Origin: SXOA01 sp051004015 | GTDB taxonomy: Bacteria; Planctomycetota; Planctomycetia; Pirellulales; Pirellulaceae | Assembly (NCBI GenBank): GCA_051004015.1 | Contig: JBPCKT010000099.1 | Span: 1-39,356, forward strand | DNA length: 39,356 nucleotides | Direction: 5' to 3' | In this document: piece after piece, positions 8,908 to 16,183 of the stretch | How the letters are laid out: each line of letters starts with the position of its first letter | How positions within the stretch are numbered: position 1 is the stretch's first letter | The notes under the pieces: model-generated | Seen by the model: the letters and a program-made list of their open reading frames with translations, nothing else | Told to the model about the DNA's origin: nothing | Databases searched by the model: none | Made by a program: the position numbers and the translations under genes

Positions 8908-10083
8908 ATGTCCGAATTCCCGACCCTCAATCCTCCCGTCCGCGTGCTGATGGGGCCGGGCCCCAGCGACACGCACCCGCGTGTTTTGCAGGCCCTGGCC
9001 AAGGGGACCGTCGGCCATCTCGATCCATATTATCTGGAAATCATGAACGGCCTCCAGGAGATGCTCCGCCGGCTGTTCCGCACGAAGAACCCGATGACGA
9101 TGGCCATCAGCGGCACCGGCTCCGCGGGAATGGAAGCGGCGGTCGTCAACCTGATGGAGCCGGGGGACTCGATGATTGTCTGCGTCAATGGCGTCTTCGG
9201 CGGGCGGATGCTCGACGTCGCCCAGCGAGCCGGGGCAAACGTCACCAAGGTCGAAAAGCCGTGGGGGGAAGTCTTCACGCCGGCCGATTTGAAAGCGGCA
9301 CTCGCTTCCGCGAAGCCCAAGGTCGTCGGCATCGTGATGGCCGAGACCTCCACCGGTGCTTACCAGCCGATCGAGGAGATTTCGAAGGTTGTTCACGAAG
9401 CGGGGGCGCTCTTGCTGGTCGATGCGGTCACCGCCCTCGGCGGCGTGCCGGTGGAAGTGGACGGCTGGAACATCGACGCCATTTACTCCGGCACGCAAAA
9501 GTGCCTGAGTTGCCCGCCGGGCCTCTCGCCGACGTCCTTCAGCCCGCGGGCGATGGACGTCATCATGAACCGCAAGACCAAGGTCCAAAGCTGGTATCTG
9601 GATGTCTCGATGCTGGCCAATTACTGGGGGCAGAACCGGGTCTATCACCACACCGGCCCCATCAACATGACCTGGGGCCTCTACGAAGCTCTCTGCCTTA
9701 TCCACGAGGAGGGGCTGGAAAACTGCTTCGCCCGCCACCTGCGGAACCACCGGGCCCTCAAAGCCGGCCTCGCCGCCATCGGCATCAAATACTCCGCCCA
9801 GGAAGGGCACCAACTGCCGATGCTTAACGCGGTCTACGTGCCGGAGGGTGTCGATGACGCCGCTGTTCGTTCCGCACTGCTCACGAAATTCGGCATCGAA
9901 ATCGGCGCTGGCCTCGGCGCGTATAAAGGCAAAGTCTGGCGGATCGGCTTGATGGGTTTTGGTTCCCGGCCGGCGAATGTGCTGCTGTTTTTGTCTGCCC
10001 TGGAGCAGTTGCTGGCGGAACAAAAGTGCAAGTTCACAGCGGGAGCGAGCGTGGCGGCAGCGAATGCGAGTTATGCAATGTAG
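8908..10083 (+). CDS. Class V aminotransferase, alanine/serine-glyoxylate type
   Basis: A 391-residue fold-type I PLP enzyme. VLMGPGPSDTHPRVL at the N-terminus, ISGTGSAGMEA in the cofactor-binding part, DAVTALGGVPVEVD, and SGTQKCLSCPPGL with the PLP lysine near residue 197 are characteristic of the alanine-glyoxylate / serine-glyoxylate aminotransferase group, which moves an amino group onto glyoxylate to make glycine. Which amino donor is used cannot be told from sequence. It is divergent from selA across a 134-base spacer. The metallophosphoesterase starts 9 bases after its stop, suggesting co-transcription; a metabolic link between the two is not obvious. Confidence 0.9.
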   Translation: MSEFPTLNPPVRVLMGPGPSDTHPRVLQALAKGTVGHLDPYYLEIMNGLQEMLRRLFRTKNPMTMAISGTGSAGMEAAVVNLMEPGDSMIVCVNGVFGGRMLDVAQRAGANVTKVEKPWGEVFTPADLKAALASAKPKVVGIVMAETSTGAYQPIEEISKVVHEAGALLLVDAVTALGGVPVEVDGWNIDAIYSGTQKCLSCPPGLSPTSFSPRAMDVIMNRKTKVQSWYLDVSMLANYWGQNRVYHHTGPINMTWGLYEALCLIHEEGLENCFARHLRNHRALKAGLAAIGIKYSAQEGHQLPMLNAVYVPEGVDDAAVRSALLTKFGIEIGAGLGAYKGKVWRIGLMGFGSRPANVLLFLSALEQLLAEQKCKFTAGASVAAANASYAM

Positions 10084-10092
10084 GGGTCCAAT

Positions 10093-10710
10093 GTGAAGCT
10101 CGGCCTGATTACCGATGTGCATGAGCATGTAGAGAACCTGCGGGCGGCGCTCGCGCACCTTGCCGAGCAGCGTGTGGACCAGATTGTGATAATTGGGGAC
10201 GTGGTGGAGATGGGCCAGCGTCTGGAAGAGACCTGCCGTCTGCTCGCTGATGCTGGGGTCGTCGGAGTTTGGGGAAACCATGACTTCGGGCTTTGCCACG
10301 AGCCGACGGCCGAACTGTGCGCCCGCCATTCGCCCACGGTGCTTGGCTACATGGGCACGCTTCAGCCGCGGCTGGTAATAGATGGCTGTCACTTTTCCCA
10401 TGTCGAGCCGTGGCTCAATCCACTGGAGATTCTCGACCTGTGGTACTTCGAAGGGCTTCCCTCGGAGCACGGAAATCTCAGCCGCCTCTTTGCCGCCACC
10501 TCCCACCGGCTGATGTTTGCAGGGCACTTTCATCATTGGGAAATCGCCACACCCGAGCGAGTGCTCGACTGGCACGGAGAGGTTCCCATCACGCTCGACA
10601 GCGGGCGATACTTTGTAGCCGTTGGCGCGCTGTGCGAGGGTGAGTATGCCGTAATCGATACCGAGAGTTCTTTGCTGACGCCGCTGAAACTCAAATCCGG
10701 CGTGGTATAA
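10093..10710 (+). CDS. Calcineurin-like metallophosphoesterase
   Basis: A 205-residue cytosolic phosphoesterase. The dinuclear metal motifs are in order: ITDVHEH (Asp8, His10), IIGDVVEMG, WGNHDFG, and FAGHFHHW near residue 140. The compact size and the start are typical of the MJ0936/YfcE-like group of phosphodiesterases or protein phosphatases; substrate unknown. The start is GTG (there is no in-frame ATG nearby), with AGGGG six bases before it. It lies 9 bases downstream of the aminotransferase, so probably the second gene of an operon. Confidence 0.87.
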   Translation: MKLGLITDVHEHVENLRAALAHLAEQRVDQIVIIGDVVEMGQRLEETCRLLADAGVVGVWGNHDFGLCHEPTAELCARHSPTVLGYMGTLQPRLVIDGCHFSHVEPWLNPLEILDLWYFEGLPSEHGNLSRLFAATSHRLMFAGHFHHWEIATPERVLDWHGEVPITLDSGRYFVAVGALCEGEYAVIDTESSLLTPLKLKSGVV

Positions 10711-10711
10711 T
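10684..10711 (+). promoter_or_regulatory. Candidate promoter for the amidohydrolase gene
   Basis: TATAAT (10706-10711) overlaps the metallophosphoesterase stop codon. A weak CTGAAA lies 16 bases upstream. It would give a leader of about 175 bases for the amidohydrolase gene. The spacer 10711-10892 otherwise holds a low-complexity CTCCGCG-type stretch (about 10830-10860) and nothing else I can name. Confidence 0.25.
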
Positions 10712-10892
10712 AGTGGGAGAGTGGTTTCTCCAGGACCAGTGACCGGCGCATCGCTTGGCAATCATGCATGGGTCCGGCATCTGCGGACCAGGCATCGTGG
10801 CGATGAATACCATCATTCTGTTCGCGGCCTCTCCTCCGCGCAGCTCCGCGTCCTCTGTGGTAATCTCTTAGTTCCAACCACCGGAGCCAACC

Positions 10893-12689
10893 ATGAGCCG
10901 CCATTCCTTCCTCGCCTCGTTCTTTGTCCTGCTTCCGCTCGTCGCCACCGCTCAGGAGCCGCAGGACATTCGCACGCTCAAGCTCAAGGACTGGACCCCC
11001 AAGTCGATGCTGGTCGTCAAGGAAACCAAGCTCGACAAACCGAAGTTTCCCGCCATCGACATGCATAACCACCTCGGCGGTGGCAAGGGCTTTCTCACCG
11101 CCGACCGCGTGGCAGCATACCTGGAAGAAATGAACCAGGCCGGCGTCCGGACGGTCGTCAATCTCGACGGCGGCTGGGGTGAAAAGCTCAAGGAGACGCT
11201 TGCTGCACTCGACGAGGCTCACCCGGACCGCTTCCGCACGTTCGCCCTCATCAATTTCGACGGTATCGACGACGAGAAATGGACCGAGCGAGAAACGGCC
11301 CGCCTTGAAGAAAGCTTCAAAGCGGGGGCGAAGGGGCTGAAGTTCCACAAGTCGCTCGGCCTCGGCTATCGCTACAAAAGCGGCAAGCTGATGCCGGTGG
11401 ATGACCCCAAGCTGGCTCCGATCTTCGAGCTCTGCGGCAAGTTCAACCGGCCGGTGATGATCCACACCGCAGACCCCGCCGCCTTCTTCACGCCGCTCGA
11501 CAAGAACAACGAGCGGTGGCACGAATTGAACGAACATCCGAGCTGGCTGTTCTATGGCGAGCAGTTCCCCAAGCGGGAAGACCTGCTGGCCCAATTCGTG
11601 CACGTCATCGAGCAGCACCCCCAGACCACCTTCATCGGGGCCCACTTTGGCAACAACGTGGAGGACCTGGCCACCGTCGGCAAATGGCTCGACGCCTACC
11701 CCAACTTCCATGTCGACCTCGACGCCCGCATCTCCGAGCTCGGCCGCCAGCCCTACACGGCCCGCAAGTTTTTTCTGAAGTACCAGGACCGGATCATGTT
11801 CGGCACCGACACCACGCCCCGGCGAGAGGCGTTCCGCATCTACTACCGCTTCCTGGAGACCGACGACGAGTATTTTGACTGCGCCGCGAGCCACCACCTG
11901 CAAGGGTTCTGGATGATCTATGGCATCTACTTGCCGGACGAGGTGCTGGAAAAGGTGTATTTGAAGAATGCGGAGCGGGTTTTGTATGGAGGGGACGAGG
12001 AAAAGCGGAAAGCGGAAAGGCGGAAAGCGGAGGAGAGTAAGGATAAGAAAGTCTATCGCGTCCGTCGCACGGAGGACTTCGCCGTCACGGGTAAAGGAGA
12101 AGCGTCCGTCTGGAAGGATGTTCCGTGGGAAGAGATTGTCAAAAACCGCGAAGGGGGCCATGCCTACAACGCCCGCTTCAAGGTCGCCTACTCGGGCACG
12201 GGACTCTATGTCCTCATGGACGGCAAGGACTCGCAACTTTCGGCGAGCCTGACGGAGGACAACCTGAACCTTTGGACCGAGGACGTGTTCGAGGTCTTTC
12301 TCTGGCCAGATGAGAGCCAGAGCGTCTATTTCGAGTACGAGATTTCGCCGCTCGGCCGCGAGCTTCCCATTTTGGTCCCCAACTTCGGCCAACAACTTGG
12401 TTGGCTGCCGTGGCACTATGAAGGGAGCCGCAAGGTAAAGAAGGCAGTCTCCATCACCGGCGGCGAGCAGAAGTCCAAAGCCTCCATCGCCGGCTGGACG
12501 GCGGAGTTCTTCATTCCGTATGAGCTGCTTAAGCCGCTGCTCAATGTGCCGCCGAAGGCGGGCGCGTCGTGGCGGGCCAACTTCTACCGCATGGATTACG
12601 ACGACGGCCACGTCACCGGCTGGAACTGGGCTCCCGTCGGCCGCAGTTTTCACGAGTATCAGAAGTTCGGGACGCTGGTGTTTGAGTAA
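10893..12689 (+). CDS. Secreted amidohydrolase fused to a CBM9-like domain
   Basis: A 598-residue exported protein with a signal peptide (residues 4-20, cleavage after VATA). Residues about 53-365 form a TIM-barrel amidohydrolase of the Amidohydro_2 type: the metal motif HxH is in AIDMHNHLGG (His58, His60), then GLKFHKS, MIHTADP, FIGAHFGN and MFGTDTTPRR. Residues about 385-598 look like a family 9 carbohydrate-binding (DOMON-like) domain, with the pattern DVFEVFLWPDE and a later WRANFYRMDY. The two are joined by a highly charged Lys/Arg/Glu linker (about 369-384) encoded by a 7-bp tandem repeat. GGAG sits six bases before the ATG. Substrate unknown; a cell-surface or glycan-associated role is inferred. 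queC follows after 9 bases. Confidence 0.88.
   Translation: MSRHSFLASFFVLLPLVATAQEPQDIRTLKLKDWTPKSMLVVKETKLDKPKFPAIDMHNHLGGGKGFLTADRVAAYLEEMNQAGVRTVVNLDGGWGEKLKETLAALDEAHPDRFRTFALINFDGIDDEKWTERETARLEESFKAGAKGLKFHKSLGLGYRYKSGKLMPVDDPKLAPIFELCGKFNRPVMIHTADPAAFFTPLDKNNERWHELNEHPSWLFYGEQFPKREDLLAQFVHVIEQHPQTTFIGAHFGNNVEDLATVGKWLDAYPNFHVDLDARISELGRQPYTARKFFLKYQDRIMFGTDTTPRREAFRIYYRFLETDDEYFDCAASHHLQGFWMIYGIYLPDEVLEKVYLKNAERVLYGGDEEKRKAERRKAEESKDKKVYRVRRTEDFAVTGKGEASVWKDVPWEEIVKNREGGHAYNARFKVAYSGTGLYVLMDGKDSQLSASLTEDNLNLWTEDVFEVFLWPDESQSVYFEYEISPLGRELPILVPNFGQQLGWLPWHYEGSRKVKKAVSITGGEQKSKASIAGWTAEFFIPYELLKPLLNVPPKAGASWRANFYRMDYDDGHVTGWNWAPVGRSFHEYQKFGTLVFE
12003..12031 (+). repeat. Heptamer repeat AAGCGGA inside a coding region
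   Basis: Units AAGCGGA at 12003-12009, 12010-12016 and 12025-12031, with one 8-base variant AAGGCGGA between. The tract encodes the charged linker between the amidohydrolase and CBM9-like domains. One 8-base unit in place of seven shifts the phase of the repeat relative to the codons. Confidence 0.85.
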
Positions 12690-12698
12690 CTCGCCATC

Positions 12699-13364
12699 AT
12701 GAATTCGTCTCCAGCGACCATCGGCGTCCTCGCCAGCGGCGGCCTCGATAGCTCCATCCTGCTCGCGCATCTGCTCGGCCAGGGGCATCGCGTACAGCCG
12801 TTCTACATCCGCAAGGGGCTCTACTGGCAGGAACACGAGCTGGCCGGCCTGCGGCTGTTTCTGCAAGCCATTGCCACGCCGGCGCTTCTGGAACTCGTCA
12901 TGCTTGAGTTGCCGCTGGCGGACCTGTACTCCGCCGGCCACTGGAGCCTGACGGGGAAAGACGCGCCGGCTCACGACGCGCCCGACGAAGCGGTCTACCT
13001 CCCCGGTCGCAACGCGTTGCTCCTGGTGAAAGCCGCCGTCTGGTGCCAGCTTCACGGCATCGAGCAGCTTGCGCTCGCACCGCTCGGCACCAGCCCGTTC
13101 GAGGATGCCGGTGCCCAGTTCCTGTCCGACTTCGAATCGGCCCTTAACCGCGGGGCCATGCGCCGCGTACAATTCCTCAGCCCCTTTGGGAAGATGAACA
13201 AGCAGCAGGTGATGCTCCTCGGCGCCAAGCTGCCCCTGGAGCTCACCTTCTCTTGCATCTCCCCCATCAACGGCCTCCACTGCGGCAGCTGCAACAAATG
13301 TGCGGAGCGGCAGGCTGCGTTTCGAGTCGCAGCAATTCATGACCACACGCCTTACGCAGACTAA
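12699..13364 (+). CDS. queC: 7-cyano-7-deazaguanine synthase
   Basis: QueC converts 7-carboxy-7-deazaguanine to preQ0 with ATP and ammonia, in queuosine or 7-deazaguanine biosynthesis. A 221-residue protein with the PP-loop SGGLDSS at residues 13-19, the family motif YLPGRNALLL in the middle, and a C-terminal zinc site C-x8-C-x2-C-x2-C (Cys186, 195, 198, 201). Length is normal. It starts 9 bases after the amidohydrolase stop without a ribosome-binding site, which suggests translational coupling. queD follows across a spacer almost wholly made of CACTCAC heptamers. queE, which makes the QueC substrate, is not in the window. Confidence 0.93.
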   Translation: MNSSPATIGVLASGGLDSSILLAHLLGQGHRVQPFYIRKGLYWQEHELAGLRLFLQAIATPALLELVMLELPLADLYSAGHWSLTGKDAPAHDAPDEAVYLPGRNALLLVKAAVWCQLHGIEQLALAPLGTSPFEDAGAQFLSDFESALNRGAMRRVQFLSPFGKMNKQQVMLLGAKLPLELTFSCISPINGLHCGSCNKCAERQAAFRVAAIHDHTPYAD

Positions 13365-13366
13365 AA

Positions 13367-13394
13367 CACTCACCACTCACTACTAACCACTCAC
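13367..13394 (+). repeat. CACTCAC heptamer array in the queC-queD spacer
   Basis: Four 7-bp units: CACTCAC, CACTCAC, TACTAAC, CACTCAC. They fill most of the 41-base gap between the queC stop and the queD start. The reverse-complement unit GTGAGTG forms the array at 15320-15347. Confidence 0.9.
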
Positions 13395-13405
13395 CCCGCT
13401 CCCCC

Positions 13406-13813
13406 ATGTTCCGCGTCACCCGAGAAATCGACTTCTGCTACGGCCACCGGCTGCTCAATTACGACGGCAAGTGCCGCAACCTGCATGGGCACAACGGCCA
13501 CGCCATCATCACCATCGAGTCCGAGACGCTCGACCACCGCGGCATGGTGCTCGACTTCTCCGACATCAAGCGGGTCGTCGCCGGCTGGATCGATACCAAC
13601 CTCGACCACCGCATGTTGCTCCACCGCGAAGACCCCATCGTCCCCGTCCTGCAATCCCACGGCGAGCCGGTCTTCCTGATGGAAACCAATCCCACCGCCG
13701 AAAACATCGCCAAACTCATCTTCGAATTCACCGCCAGCCGCGGCTTCCCCATCGTGGAAGCCCAACTGTGGGAAACACCGCACTGCGTGGCGACGTACCG
13801 GGAGCGGGGCTAG
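13406..13813 (+). CDS. queD: 6-carboxy-5,6,7,8-tetrahydropterin synthase (6-PTPS family)
   Basis: QueD turns dihydroneopterin triphosphate into 6-carboxytetrahydropterin, the second step towards preQ0. The 135-residue protein carries the zinc ligands and catalytic Cys of the family: His14 in CYGHRL, Cys23 in GKCRNLHGHN, and His27 and His29. A later LDHRMLL holds the catalytic His and NPTAENIAKLIFE is a typical helix. Cys23 favours QueD over the eukaryotic biopterin enzyme, which lacks the C-xx-x-HGH spacing. Pairing with queC supports the call. No ribosome-binding site is visible before the ATG. It converges on pyk. Confidence 0.92.
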   Translation: MFRVTREIDFCYGHRLLNYDGKCRNLHGHNGHAIITIESETLDHRGMVLDFSDIKRVVAGWIDTNLDHRMLLHREDPIVPVLQSHGEPVFLMETNPTAENIAKLIFEFTASRGFPIVEAQLWETPHCVATYRERG

Positions 13814-13822
13814 GGGAAGCAC

Positions 13823-13885
13823 AGTACTGAGTACTAAGTACTCAGTACTTAATTCTGAATTCCGCCAGCCCCCAGTCCCCACGCC
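13823..13885. repeat. Compound heptamer tract between queD and pyk
   Basis: Nine successive 7-bp units whose sequence drifts: AGTACTG, AGTACTA, AGTACTC, AGTACTT, AATTCTG, AATTCCG, CCAGCCC, CCAGTCC, CCACGCC. It occupies nearly the whole spacer between two convergent genes. AGTACT is itself palindromic. Confidence 0.85.
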
Positions 13886-13887
13886 CC

Positions 13888-15309
13888 TCACTCCACCTCA
13901 TGAATCACCAGAATATTCTGAGCCATCGGATAAAAATTGGTCCCCGTAACGAAGACCACGCGGTCCCCTTTGGAAATCAGCTTCTGTTCGCGGCCCCAGG
14001 CGTCGATGAAGGCGCGGAACTGGGGGCCGTCGTGGACCGGGGCGCCGGCGAGTGGGGTGACCCCCCATAACAGAGTCAGCTTCCGCAGGACGGCGGGTGT
14101 GTCGCTGCAGCCAATGACCGGGATGTCGCCGCGCTGCTTGGAAAGCAGGCGGCAAGTGCCGCCGCCGCGGGTGGCGACCACCAGGATCTTGGCCGACAGT
14201 TCCCGCGCGATGCGGCTGGCGCCAATGACGGCGGCGTAGGTGATGGGGTGGACCTCGCTGGCGGCGCTGGCCACATCGGGATGAATCAGCGTGCCGACGA
14301 GAGGCTCGGTGGCGAGCAGAATGCGGCTCATCATTTCGACGGTCTGGACGGGGAATTCGCCGATCGCGGTTTCGCCGGATAGCATCGTGGCATCGGCCCC
14401 GTCCAGGATCGCGTTGGCCACGTCGGTCGCTTCCGCCCGCGTCGGCCGCCGGCTTTTGTGCATGCTTTCCAGCATCTGCGTGGCGACGATGACCGGTTTG
14501 CCTTGCAATTGGCACTCGCGGACGATTCGCTTTTGCACCACGGCGATTTCGGCCACGTCGATTTCCACACCGAGATCGCCGCGGGCCACCATCACGCCGT
14601 CGGCGGCCTTGACGATTTCCTGGAGATGGTCCAGCGCCTCCCGTTTTTCGATTTTGGCGATGACCATGGCCTTGGAGTGCTGGGAATGCAGCAGTTCCTT
14701 GAGCAGCAGCACGTTGACCGGCGAGCGGACGAAGCTCAGGCTGACGAAGTCGATCTCGTTGCGGGCCGCCCACATCGCGTTCGCCATGTCCGCCTCGGTA
14801 AGCGATGCCACGGAGAGCTTCACCCCCGGCAGATTGATTCCCTGCCGGCTGCGGATCACACCGCCGCCGATCACCTGGCAGCGAACTTCGTCCGCGGTCT
14901 TGCCGACGACACTCATGCTCACCGTCCCGTCCGCCAGCATCACGCTGTCTCCGACCGAAAGCTCCGTCAAAAGCGGTGCGTAGCTGCAGGTCAATTCATC
15001 CGCCCCCTCTGGTTTAGGTTTCTTGACAAAGCGATAGGTCTGGCCGGGCTGGCAGTTCGTGGGGTCCTCAAACAGCTCGCCGAGCCGAATCTTCGGCCCA
15101 GCCAGGTCTACTAGCACGCCGACGGGAATCGCCGCCTGCTCCGAAGCCGCTCGAATGTCCCGCAGCACCTCGTTCCGCTGCTCTTCATCTCCGTGAGCCG
15201 TATTGATGCGGAAGACCGAGACGCCGGCGCGAATCAGCTTGGTCAGCATCTCCACGCTGCGGCAGGCGGGTCCGACGGTGGCGACGATTTTGGTGCGGGC
15301 ACGGGTCAT
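13888..15309 (-). CDS. pyk: Pyruvate kinase
   Basis: Catalyses phosphoenolpyruvate plus ADP to pyruvate plus ATP, the last step of glycolysis. A 473-residue protein, the usual bacterial length. The N-terminus RTKIVATVGPACRS and FRINTAHGDEE, the segment LAGPKIRLGEL that opens the B domain, the catalytic lysine in VIAKIEKREAL, the metal-binding VARGDLGVEI and the signature PVIVATQMLESM are all present, followed by a complete C-terminal regulatory domain ending GTNFYPMAQNILVIHEVE. The frame runs open upstream through repeat sequence; the ATG at 15309 opens the conserved N-terminus. No ribosome-binding site is visible, and a GTGAGTG heptamer array lies just upstream. Confidence 0.96.
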   Translation of the reverse strand: MTRARTKIVATVGPACRSVEMLTKLIRAGVSVFRINTAHGDEEQRNEVLRDIRAASEQAAIPVGVLVDLAGPKIRLGELFEDPTNCQPGQTYRFVKKPKPEGADELTCSYAPLLTELSVGDSVMLADGTVSMSVVGKTADEVRCQVIGGGVIRSRQGINLPGVKLSVASLTEADMANAMWAARNEIDFVSLSFVRSPVNVLLLKELLHSQHSKAMVIAKIEKREALDHLQEIVKAADGVMVARGDLGVEIDVAEIAVVQKRIVRECQLQGKPVIVATQMLESMHKSRRPTRAEATDVANAILDGADATMLSGETAIGEFPVQTVEMMSRILLATEPLVGTLIHPDVASAASEVHPITYAAVIGASRIARELSAKILVVATRGGGTCRLLSKQRGDIPVIGCSDTPAVLRKLTLLWGVTPLAGAPVHDGPQFRAFIDAWGREQKLISKGDRVVFVTGTNFYPMAQNILVIHEVE

Positions 15310-15319
15310 GGGGTTCAGA

Positions 15320-15347
15320 GTAAGTGGTGAGGGGTGAGTGGTGAGTG
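15320..15347. repeat. GTGAGTG heptamer array upstream of pyk
   Basis: Four 7-bp units: GTAAGTG, GTGAGGG, GTGAGTG, GTGAGTG, starting 11 bases upstream of the pyk ATG. This is the reverse complement of the queC-queD array unit, so the queD-pyk pair is bracketed by one repeat in opposite orientations. Confidence 0.88.
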
Positions 15348-15395
15348 TCGCATCCAATATACTGCGAGCAGCAACCGGCGAAGCCTTAGCAACCC

Positions 15396-15989
15396 ATGAA
15401 CGGTATGGACGACGCAAGCACTCCCCTGACTTCCGCATCCCCAGCCCCCAGCCCCCAGTCCCCAGCCCCGATTTTCCGCCGCGTTCTCGGCGGCATCGCC
15501 GCCGGGCTGCTGCTCGGCCTGGTGGTGATGATCGCGCTCGCACTCATTCCCCGCGGCAGCGTTTCTCCCCGCCTGACGCCCGAGTTGTTTCGCGCGGCCA
15601 TGGCGAAATGGAAGCAGGAGCAGCCGCGGGACTACGACATCGAAATCCAGGTCCGCGGCAATCAACCGGCGACGTACTATGTGGAAGTCCGCGATGGCGA
15701 CCCCCAGCGGGCGCTCCGCAACGGCAAGCCGCTGACCCAGCGGCGGACCTTCAGCACCTGGAGCGTCCCCGGCATGTTCGCCACGATGAGCCGCGACGTG
15801 GACGCCCTGGAACGCCGCGCCGCCGGCCAGGCGGATCAGTCCACACCGGACCTGCATCTGCGGGCAACCTTCGACCCCCGCTACGGCTACCCCGACCGCT
15901 ACCGGCGGTTGCAGTACCAGTCGAGCGTGGAAGTGGAATGGGAGGTGACGCGGTTTGAAGTTGTGAAGAGCAGCGGAGCCACGGATTGA
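15396..15989 (+). CDS. Membrane-anchored DUF6174-like protein
   Basis: A 197-residue protein with a short Pro/Ser-rich cytosolic N-terminus, one transmembrane helix (about residues 32-52, GGIAAGLLLGLVVMIALAL) and an extracytoplasmic domain. The domain runs from AMAKWKQEQPRDYDIEI to FDPRYGYPDRYRRL, a layout like the DUF6174 family; function unknown. The N-terminal PSPQSPAP stretch is encoded by a CCCCAGC heptamer array and the last residues by the start of an 11-bp repeat, so both ends look eroded by repeat sequence. No ribosome-binding site is seen. A downstream start is possible, but the transmembrane helix argues against losing much of the N-terminus. Confidence 0.75.
   Translation: MNGMDDASTPLTSASPAPSPQSPAPIFRRVLGGIAAGLLLGLVVMIALALIPRGSVSPRLTPELFRAAMAKWKQEQPRDYDIEIQVRGNQPATYYVEVRDGDPQRALRNGKPLTQRRTFSTWSVPGMFATMSRDVDALERRAAGQADQSTPDLHLRATFDPRYGYPDRYRRLQYQSSVEVEWEVTRFEVVKSSGATD
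15439..15466 (+). repeat. CCCCAGC heptamer array within the DUF6174-like gene
   Basis: Four 7-bp units: CCCCAGC, CCCCAGC, CCCCAGT, CCCCAGC. It translates as the Pro/Ser-rich N-terminus. Near-identical units (CCAGCCC, CCAGTCC) end the queD-pyk spacer tract. Confidence 0.88.
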
Positions 15990-16012
15990 ACACGGATGAA
16001 ACACGGATAGGC
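15980..16012 (+). repeat. CACGGAT 11-bp tandem repeat
   Basis: Three 11-bp units, CACGGATTGAA, CACGGATGAAA and CACGGATAGGC, overlap the stop codon of the DUF6174-like gene and run into the spacer. The same CACGGAT core recurs at 27737-27752 and, inverted, at 27790-27796. The remaining spacer to 16183 holds a GC-rich stretch with CGCTTGCG near 16150 and no gene I can support. Confidence 0.75.
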
Positions 16013-16183
16013 AGAGGCTGGGGATGGCCGCGAAAAAAGCCCCATGCAGAGCAGGAGGCAGGCCCGAGTTTTCCGTTCCGGCGTGAGTTTGGGAGGACGG
16101 CCGATGCGAACAATGCCAGCCGGTGAGATGGCGATTCTTAGCATTCCTTCGCTTGCGCTTCAGGCTTGTGTGAGAAACTCGCC

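Noticed and set aside
8770..10761. A 663-codon open frame on the minus strand
   Set aside because: Antisense to the aminotransferase and metallophosphoesterase genes; composition is Arg/His/Gly-rich noise with no motif.
10533..13376. A 947-codon open frame on the minus strand
   Set aside because: It lies antisense to three well-supported genes (metallophosphoesterase, amidohydrolase, queC), crosses their spacers and matches no family. Long antisense frames are expected with GC-rich third codon positions.
13367..15466. CRISPR-like array
   Set aside because: The units are 7 bp, tandem and without spacers, and no cas genes are present.
13888..15543. A longer pyruvate kinase starting near 15543
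   Set aside because: The extra N-terminal codons read through heptamer repeats and the neighbouring gene's antisense; the ATG at 15309 starts at the conserved N-terminus.
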